Of a stretch of 64,000 bases of DNA, positions 57,072 through 64,000 are shown one piece after another. The stretch is from Allodiplogaster sudhausi (lineage: Eukaryota > Nematoda > Chromadorea > Rhabditida > Diplogasteridae), in the NCBI GenBank assembly GCA_945643635.1, contig CALZFC010000251.1:5266001-5330000 (forward strand). Direction: 5' to 3'. The translations under genes and the position numbers were made by a program. Under the pieces are notes generated by a model. That model was not told where the DNA came from, did not search any database, and saw only the letters and a program-made list of their open reading frames with translations. Every line of letters begins with the position of its first letter. Positions within the stretch are counted from its first letter, which is position 1.

Positions 57072-58242
57072 GGTACTATTCAGTTACTCCTGCTCCAGCA
57101 AAATTTTTTTTTTCAAAAAATTTTTTTCCTCCAAATTCACTCCAGGGGGGTTTATGAGTACGAGAAACACGAATATAACAACCTTTTTGCATAATTCCGT
57201 CGAAAAAAAAAGTTATGACAATTTGTCATCAAAATATGTTTTTCACTCCAAGCTGCTTATAAATCGCTACACTGGGGTTTCTTGACGCGGGGAATACGAA
57301 TATAACGTTTATATAGCGTGACTATGTCGTTATAAAAAAGTACAGGAGCTTTGAAGAAGGCCCAGGACTTGCCTTCTTGACCATGAGCGTGGGAAACTTG
57401 TGGTCCTAGGGGGACCTGGATGCATAGTTGAGATCGATGAAACTCTCGTCGCCAAGCGAAAGTATAACAAAGGTCGGTATGTGCGGAGGCACCAATGGCT
57501 CTTTGGCGGAATCGAAAGAGGCAGCGGGAGATCCTTCCTGAAATTGGTGAAAAAGAGGGACGCCGCCACTCTCATTGATCTCATTACTACCCACATAAGG
57601 CCTGGAACTACCATCCATTCGGACTGTTGGCGCGCCTATGCCAACATTGCCTCATTGCCCCAGGGTTTCCTGCACTTTACCGTAAACCACCAGCTGAATT
57701 TTGTTGACCCTCGTTCCGGTGCTCACACGCAAACGATAGAGAGTCACTGGCAGAAGTTGAAGAGTGGGGCCAAGAAGAAGTACGGTATAAACAACGCTCG
57801 CTATGAGGATTACCTGAGTGAGTTCCTGTGGAAGGAACAGTTCGGACAACCTAATGAGGTGTTCTACAACTTCTGGAAGCAAGTGGCTGATCTCTATCCA
57901 CCTTAAAATTTGTCTCGGTCGTTGTTGTTGTAGCTCTCTTGTTGTTACTGACGTTGTCGGTTGTTGTTGTTTGTCTAGCTACATCTTTAAAATCACGCTA
58001 TATAAACGTTATATTCATATTCCCCGCGTCAAGAAACCCCAGTGTAGCGATTTATAAGCAGCTTGGAGTGAAAAACATATTTTGATGACAAATTGTCATA
58101 ACTTTTTTTTTCGACGGAATTATGCAAAACGGTTGTTATATTCGTGTTTCTCGTACTCATAAACCCCCCTGGAGTGAATTTGGAGGAAAAAAATTTTTTG
58201 AAAAAAAAAATTTTGCTGGAGCAGGAGTAACTGAATAGTACC
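57072..58242 (+). mobile_element. Merlin-type DNA transposon, 1,171 bp with 250-bp inverted repeats
   Basis: The left repeat 57072-57321 and right repeat 57993-58242 are equal in length and almost identical by eye, each starting GGTACTATTCAGTTACTCCT. The flanking 8 bp are GAAATTTT and GAAATGGT, a possible degraded 8-bp target-site duplication as expected for Merlin elements. The interior encodes a transposase fragment in the same orientation. Near-identity of the ends points to recent movement. It lies between two paralogous small-protein genes. Confidence 0.9.
57400..57906 (+). pseudogene. N-terminally truncated Merlin (IS1016/IS1595-like) transposase
   Basis: 168-aa frame with the DDE fold core of Merlin/ISXO2-like transposases. 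First Asp in GCIVEIDETL, then RKYNKGRY, second Asp in TIHSDCWRAY, final Glu in HTQTIESHW. It ends in a complete C-terminus (FYNFWKQVADLYPP). Known Merlin transposases are longer and have an N-terminal region with a metal-binding or helix-turn-helix part. Here the frame upstream (ERGKLVV...) meets a stop before reaching the inverted repeat, only 79 bp away, so the N-terminal part has been deleted. Probably inactive by itself. Confidence 0.85.
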
Positions 58243-58250
58243 GAAATGGT

Positions 58251-58939
58251 AAAGGAAAAGGGTTTCATCAAACATAAAGATATGTAAAATAAGAATATAA
58301 TTACAGGATGGATGACAAGAGGCTGAGAGAGAGAGCGCCCGGCCGCTCACACAACTTCTCGTTCCCTCGCCATTGCCCCCTCCTTTTGTTGATAAAGTAA
58401 AGTGCGTGGTGGCTGGTGAATTTGCAGGAAAAAAATTTAAAAAAGACATGAGAAAAGGGTGAGAAGGTAAGAAGGAAGAAGAATTGGAGTCATGAAGAGA
58501 GCAGAATGTCACGTTGTTAGCATGATAATTAACATGACAAATGCTTCCTGCGAGCGAGAGGTTTGGGGAGAGGCTCCCCTCTCCTTGTCAGTCATTGTTT
58601 CATCTACTTCCCTCTGCGAGCGGTTGACCCTCTTCTGCTCTCTCCCTTCTTCACCTCTCTCGCTCTTCTAGAAGCGTCTAGGAGGAACCATGGCATTCGA
58701 CCACTGCTTTAGTCTGGTTTTATTTTACTGATGAAATTCTTTTATGAATACTTATCACGATTGTTAAATGTCACAAATATCATGATCCATGATTAGTTAA
58801 CATGAAATTTCTCATATGTAGTTGATGCGTGTCAAATAGCATTTATTCTTGATATAGCTAACTTATGTAAAAATAATCGGTATAACTGGGAACAAAAGGA
58901 GCAGGCTTCGGTCACTTCTTCGCAGTTTCCTCATTCGGA
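58251..58939. other. Spacer; its 3' part duplicates the upstream region of paralogue 1
   Basis: 58720-58939 aligns by eye with 56340-56583: shared stretches include AATACTT.TCACGATT, GTTGATG, TAGCTAA and AAAGGAGCAG.CTTC.GTCACTTCT. The rest is unremarkable. Confidence 0.6.
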
Positions 58940-59167
58940 ATGGTCTTCTCTCATGGCGCTCTCCGCCCCGCGCTCTTCATTGGCTTCGCGGTGCTCGCCT
59001 TTCTGACTCCCTCGACTTAACTGAGGTCGGCCGACGAAAGTAACAAAAAAAAATTGATGAACATCTAGAATTATTTCTTTAACTAAGAAAAATGATTAGA
59101 AATCTACATAGTTGATTGTTTGGGTCAAATTGATTACTTCTCTCGAGTTCTCGGCCTTGGTGTTTCT

Positions 59168-59205
<38 letters not shown>

Positions 59206-59324
59206 CTCTTTCTTTCTCATTCTCCTCCCCTCTCTTCGTTCCATCTCTCTCGCTCTCTCTCTCTCACTCTCTCTCTCTCTCTCGCTCTCTTTCTTTCTCA
59301 TTCTCCTTCCCTCTCTTCGTTCCA

Positions 59325-59374
<50 letters not shown>

Positions 59375-59646
59375 CTCATTCTCGGTGCACTTTCTCTCTC
59401 TGTCATTCCCTCTCTATCTCTTCCTTCTCTTTCCAGATTCTTTTCGTGTTGTTGTTGGCCGTGGCCGTCGCTTCGTTCTTAGTCTCCTCTTTCTTGATCG
59501 TCAGCGCCAGAGAAATGGTCAAGAAAATCAAGCAGGAAACGGAAGAAATCGACGGAAAAATCGACAAACTCGAGAAAGAAGCCCGTCGAGTGAATGCGTG
59601 CCAACACTGCAAATTTATTAGCTGGATTTACCATGTGATTGAGTGA
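58940..59646 (+). CDS. Small membrane/coiled-coil protein, paralogue 2
   Basis: Two exons: 58940-58990 and 59437-59646 (86 aa). The intron uses a GTGCTC donor and a TTTCCAG acceptor. Exon 1 (MVFSHGALRPALFIGFA) parallels exon 1 of paralogue 1. Exon 2 encodes a strong hydrophobic segment (ILFVLLLAVAVASFLVSSFL), then a charged, probably coiled-coil stretch (EEIDGKIDKLEKEARR), then a Cys motif ACQHCKFISWIYH. Without the intron, exon 1 stops early at 59020, so the splice choice matters. It could be a type II or signal-anchored membrane protein. Not recognised as a known family. Confidence 0.55.
59172..59380. repeat. CT tract with an 80-odd-bp direct duplication
   Basis: CT microsatellite in the intron of paralogue 2. 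The block CTTTCTTTCTCATTCTCC...CTCTTCGTTCCATCTCTC occurs twice, about 83 bp apart. Confidence 0.85.
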
Positions 59647-59656
59647 TAAACAATTG

Positions 59657-59662
59657 AATAAA
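59657..59662 (+). terminator. AATAAA poly(A) signal of paralogue 2
   Basis: Canonical hexamer 11 bp after the stop codon. Confidence 0.5.
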
Positions 59663-60132
59663 GATATTTATTTGTGTATCTCTCTGCAAATAGCTGCTTT
59701 CAGAATTGCAGTAAGCACGTCAGATCGAGTAAAGATTCTTGTACTGATAATGAGTTGAAAATTTGCTTCTGTAATCTTGTGAAGATCTTCATATGAGTAA
59801 ATAGGTATGCGGCTATTTCGTTTCGTGTTCGATGGATTGAATAAAACACATTTGTTCCATTGACCTCGACTGTTGAGTGAGAGAAGAAATGGATAACAAC
59901 TATGAATTGCATATTATTGAAAAAGATCTAATGTCTGCAATTTATAGTAAATTTACTATTATATGCAACACAGCTTACGAGCATCAATTTTTGTAAATTC
60001 TTTTTATTTCCGATGCAGCAGACTATTTTTTTTTTAGGAAGAATGAGCTCATATCTTCAAAAGGCCTTTTAAAGATTATTTTGACGAAAAACATACATAG
60101 AATTTTAAACACAACATATAAGATAAAGCAAT

Positions 60133-60138
60133 TTTATT
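60133..60138 (-). terminator. AATAAA poly(A) signal of the chemoreceptor gene
   Basis: TTTATT on +, i.e. AATAAA on the - strand, 12 bp after the stop codon; unusually close but the only candidate nearby. Confidence 0.35.
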
Positions 60139-60150
60139 CGTAAATTAACA

Positions 60151-62301
60151 TTAAAACTTGGATACGGTAGCATTTGAAATTCGTGGGGTGACAATGGTGG
60201 GTCCCGTGGCGCGAAGCAGAAGGCGGCCGAGGACGACGCGACGATAGGCGGGAGTGAGCAGAAGGACGGCAGAGGACTGCGCGATCGAGTGGAAGGAGAA
60301 GGCAAGGACGCACGATAAGATAGAGACTGCGAATTAGAAAAGGTTTAAACCATCACGAAAAAGAACCGTAATCTATTTCAACTTTCCATACCATCGTACT
60401 CTTGTATGAAACAAAAAGGGCGTGAATTCAAGAATTTAGTATCCTTTGAGCGCGAAAAAATAAACCTATTCCAAGTTTTCCGGTCAAAAATAAGGGATCA
60501 GCCTTCTTTCTTCCTCCTAGTGTTGCTGCCTCCCACTTTTGTCGATCTCTCTCCCATGCCCTCTCTCTCTTCGCTCGTTACTTTATTTCATTTTACAATT
60601 TTTCCAACGAATTATAATTAAAAGCACAATGTTGTCCACCAACCATCAGCGATTGCGCCACGAAGATAGATGAGTGCTCCGAAGGAAAGAGGAGCGATTA
60701 GGAGACCGACAGGAATGAACATCGTAAAGTAAGAGTGGTTTTTTTTACTTTCAAAAAAATTGTTAAAAATAGAAGTAAAAATGAAAACCTGAACAAGCAG
60801 CACAAAAGTGAGCGATCGATGCGCGCGCCTTGTCTGCCCGGACATGAGATGGGGCGCGAGCGTGCTCAGCGTGTAGAAGATGTGGCCGAAGAGGAAGATG
60901 ATCAGACACGAGCCGAACGTGATGATCACAGAGACGATTCCAACATGAGGATAATGTTGTTTATTTGAAAAATTAATATTACTTAATAATTTGTGCGTGT
61001 ATACGTGTAGTATATTGTTGTTTTTCTATAAAAACTGTTGTGTGTACTTGTTCGAACTCGAGCTGGAACGAACCGAATGCCGCCATAGCCAGTCGTGGAA
61101 AAGCGCACTGAGCCATCGCGAGCTTCTCCGGCGGCATGGCTTGGAAGCTCTGCAATGGCTGAGAAGCTATCGAAGCAAAGTGGACCACGCTCTGACGTAG
61201 CTAGGAGATTCGTTAGAATCGCTCTCCGTGGACACGACATTTTTTATAATTATTAAAAAAAGAAAGCGGCCACAAAAAACTGTAGCACCTGTTGAACTTT
61301 TGGCAGCTGATTACCTTTCTTGACAACAGATTCGGTTCAGCCATGTTTCCCATTGCTCCGTATTGCTCCAATTGCTGGAAATTATTCAAAAAACCAACCC
61401 TTGCAATGAAGCGTCGCGAGTGTGCCGGCGGTTGGAGAGTGAGGAAGAGAGCCGCGACGCTTGCTGCAGTCAGCAGGCCGAGCGAGACGCGGCCCGCCAC
61501 AACCGAGGAGTGGCGTATTCGGAAGGGCGAGAGAGGCAGCTGGACGGCCTGCGGAGGAGTGCAATAGCGATGGCAGAAAGAGGGCCGAAAGGTTGAAGGA
61601 AACGAGACAGAAAGAGGAACTGCTGATAAGATTTCTCACACTCCAGGCCTAAAATTGCAACGCATTCTCCCTTTCATTAATGCAGAAAAATGTCGATTAC
61701 CGAAATAACTTAACGAGTTTCCAGCCAAATATAAGGCGATGTTTGATGCACGAAATTACCTGATGTCGAAAAAAGACGCAATTTCCGAGAGCGCAAATCG
61801 TTGCGCCTATCATGGAGATGAAAAGAATCTAGATAGAGCATTATTACAATCAATATTTTGAATTTGCAGTTTGCACTTAAAACACGGTCATTCATCAATA
61901 TATAATTTTATTATCATTTATTTTCGTTTTGGTCTTCTTTAAAAAGATACTTTTTAGTGGAAAAGGAAGATTAATACATTATTTACCAGCTGCACGTCAA
62001 ATCGGCTGATCCCGAGCACGGCGAGCACGCCGTCTTGGTAGGCGCAGAGGAGGGGAAGGAAGACGACGGGATGAGCGAGGAAGTTGATGTAGACATCGGA
62101 GATCAGCGAAATTGTCTGGCACCAGATTGGCGGGAGATTTAAACGGCAGTTCAAATTGAACAGCTGTCTTTGACACTCAAAGCTATCTAAATTGTTTGCG
62201 CATTTCTATACATACATACATATGTATGTACATATGTACATCTAGAAGGTCAAGCTGGAAGGTTAAACACTTTTGCACATCCACGGAATTTTCTGTCAAT
62301 G

Positions 62302-62339
<38 letters not shown>

Positions 62340-62729
62340 GTTCATGTCCTCTGCTTTCTTTATTTTTCTCACTTTCTCGTTCTTTCTTTCTCACTCTCTC
62401 TTTTCTCTCTCTCTTTTTCCTATCTCATTCCTCCATCTCTCTCTCTCTCTCTCTCTCTAATGGGATGCCAAATGCAAAGCTCTAGTGATTCTATGTATTA
62501 GAGAAGAATTCCTTTTTAATTGATGATTCTTCCGTTTGTCCACCACTAACAATGGAAGCGAGAAGCTGTCTCCTGTACGCCCTCGCGCACGCGGTCGCAG
62601 CCACGGCGTGTCCGATGGCGACGGCTGCCGCCGTGCTGTCCAACGCGACTGCCGCGGCGCCTGCCGCGTAGTGCGCCACTCGGAACGCGCTTACCGCGTG
62701 CAGCGGAAGAGGCGAATGACGATTCTCTT
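60151..62729 (-). CDS. srh/str-like 7TM chemoreceptor, 5' end unresolved
   Basis: Nematode-type serpentine receptor. Exons 5'->3': 62551-62729 (phase suggests an upstream exon), 61987-62115, 61760-61828, 61399-61548, 61315-61374, 61048-61191, about 60644-60950 (acceptor not identified), 60151-60326. Family-like features: LISDVYINFLAHPVVFLPLL and GISRFDVQ, then a TM ending VFFRHQ followed by AVQLPLSPFR, TM IIFLFGHIFYTLSTLAP, FIPVGLLIAPLSFGA, and in the last exon FSFHSIAQSSAVLLLTPAYR ending in the usual YRR after TM7. The segment between LLVQ and MFIPVG reads through as VFIFTSIFNNFFESKKNHSY with no usable acceptor, so it is kept as exon. Likely a sensory GPCR; ligand unknown. Family level is confident, the exact class (srh versus str) less so. 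Confidence 0.75.
62307..62337. repeat. (CT)n microsatellite in chemoreceptor intron
   Basis: CT run in the intron between exons 62551-62729 and 61987-62115; more CT-rich sequence continues to 62459. A TACATACATATGTATGTACA palindromic cluster lies just upstream (62210-62240). Confidence 0.85.
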
Positions 62730-63584
62730 CTGAATAGACTCATCGTTTATAAGGCATACGAAGAATAAATATAGTCATGCGAAATAAGATATAAAAAGTG
62801 ATTGATCTTCAAGAGAAAGCCTCCACACCTTGCTGCTCAAACCAGTGGAGTGACAGAAAATGTCCAAGAATGCCAAGATCCGAGATGTCCGATTCATTCA
62901 ATGACGTCATCACTGAAATCATGAATCTTCCTTTTCGAAGATGTGTTGGAATCTTCGTACAAAGGGTGAGAGAGAGAGGTCCGCTAGCAACCTGTTCTAG
63001 CATGAAATAGTAAATCGCCAGGCGTCCCCAGCCGCTGCTTCAGCCAGTCACACACCACTGTATGAGCTTTCTGGAATCAATTAATTTCATCATTATCAGT
63101 GATAATAAGAATTATTGTTACATATATCAGAGAACTCACATCCAAGCTTCATTGTTAAAAAAATATTTCAATTATAAAAAAAATTATTTTCCACCAAAGA
63201 GCAGCCGTGGTTTTCATCCCAGAAGCGTATATCTAAGGAACGCACTAGAGAGTTCTAGCAATACGAAGGATCTCTTTGGGATGAAACACTTTAAAAACAG
63301 TATTCTATTTGTTTGAAAATGTGTTAGATGTGTGTATAAAGGAAATAGAGAGAGAGAGAGAGAGAGAGAGTGCGTGAAAAAGAGAGCAAGGTTCCTCCAG
63401 TAAACAGCATGAAAAAAGAGCATAAATATAGAACATAGACAAACGAATACAATTAAATGAATGCATAAACTGCTCAAACAACCTCGATTTCACGAATTCT
63501 CCCGGCTGCTTTGTGGATGTTTATTAATAAAGAAAGCAAAAAGCCACGTGCTGACCGTGGGAGAAGAATTTCATCGACGACGTT
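62730..63584. other. Upstream region of the chemoreceptor; N-terminal exon(s) probably here
   Basis: The chemoreceptor exon ending at 62729 is not initial by phase, so at least one 5' exon is expected. A frame on - at about 62992-63057 (VVCDWLKQRLGTPGDLLFHA) ends at a possible GT donor, but I could not connect it. A GA run lies at 63346-63370. Confidence 0.35.
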
Positions 63585-63866
63585 ATGACTCAAGTAAGCG
63601 TTCTCGCCTTGATCTTTTCCGTGCGGCTCTCTTGTTTTCATACGCTCTCTCCAACATTTCCCTCTGCGCCTGGTGTTACCTCGACGGAGGATATCAATCT
63701 GGGGGAATTTCAAGAGTTGCAGAATGTGGCCGTGAGAGAGACCACGTCGTCGTGGAAGCCAGCATTATCGAGTGCATTCATTGCTCTCCCTCCTTCCCCA
63801 TCTCTCTCTCTCTCCCTCTCTCTCACTCACTCTCTCTCACTCTCCCTCTCTCTCTCTCTATTGTAG
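63585..63866 (+). CDS. Possible small secreted protein (weak)
   Basis: A 93-codon frame begins with a plausible signal peptide (MTQVSVLALIFSVRLSCF) and has a mid part EDINLGEFQELQNVAVRET. It then runs into a CT microsatellite that supplies a Ser/Leu tail. The tail is suspicious; the real gene may splice before it, or the frame may be chance. Confidence 0.25.
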   Translation: MTQVSVLALIFSVRLSCFHTLSPTFPSAPGVTSTEDINLGEFQELQNVAVRETTSSWKPALSSAFIALPPSPSLSLSLSLTHSLSLSLSLSLL

Positions 63867-64000
63867 TTTTGGGAAAATATTCGACTACTTAATCGTAAGG
63901 CAGAAAGTGTTGCTATTAATAAAAAAATAATCTAGATCAGTGACTAACTGCAATTTAATATTTCTTGCGATAATGCTAACAATAAATATACAGCAAACTA

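Overview
The window looks like nuclear DNA from a nematode. It carries spliced genes with many short introns, acceptors often of the TTTCAG type, a muscle myosin heavy chain whose reconstructed length (1,950 aa) falls in the range of nematode myosins, an UNC-93-family protein, and a 7TM receptor resembling nematode srh/str chemoreceptors. Introns and spacers are full of (CT)n/(GA)n microsatellites. The species is not assigned. All gene models are hand-spliced from conserved protein reading frames, splice dinucleotides and phase bookkeeping, with no database search.

Layout: (1) 1-5187 (+), the 3' part of an unrecognised acidic, low-complexity protein. (2) 7150-23165 (-), a complete 55-exon muscle myosin heavy chain. 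(3) 25923-28346 (-), a single-pass membrane protein of 275 aa. (4) 29367-32254, two mobile-DNA candidates: a 151-bp MITE, and a ~2.4-kb segment bounded by 12-bp inverted repeats and TGTCACA-rich clusters that holds a 183-aa gene (-). (5) 32478-34703 (+), a Gly-rich protein built from six tandemly duplicated exons. (6) 35534-36360 (+), a small secreted acidic protein. (7) 38373-39020, a Harbinger-like MITE. (8) 39064-42142 (+), an UNC-93/MFSD11-like membrane protein. (9) 44033-51056 (+), a secreted GH31 alpha-glucosidase with an N-terminal trefoil-like region; one of its introns holds the second copy of the 151-bp MITE. (10) 52167-56308 (-), a divergent PP1-type phosphatase with a 0.59-kb internal tandem duplication of exons. 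(11) 56584-59646 (+), two paralogous small-protein genes separated by a Merlin-type transposon with 250-bp inverted repeats. (12) 60151-62729 (-), an srh-like chemoreceptor whose 5' end is unresolved.

The genes are unrelated housekeeping, muscle and nematode-lineage genes, not an operon. The strongest unusual signals are: a high frequency of GC-AG introns (11 found in about 138 delimited introns, all with AG just before the GC); the candidate element at 29.9-32.3 kb; the two MITE families; the phosphatase exon duplication with an unresolvable LLRGNHE junction; and the exon-duplication protein.
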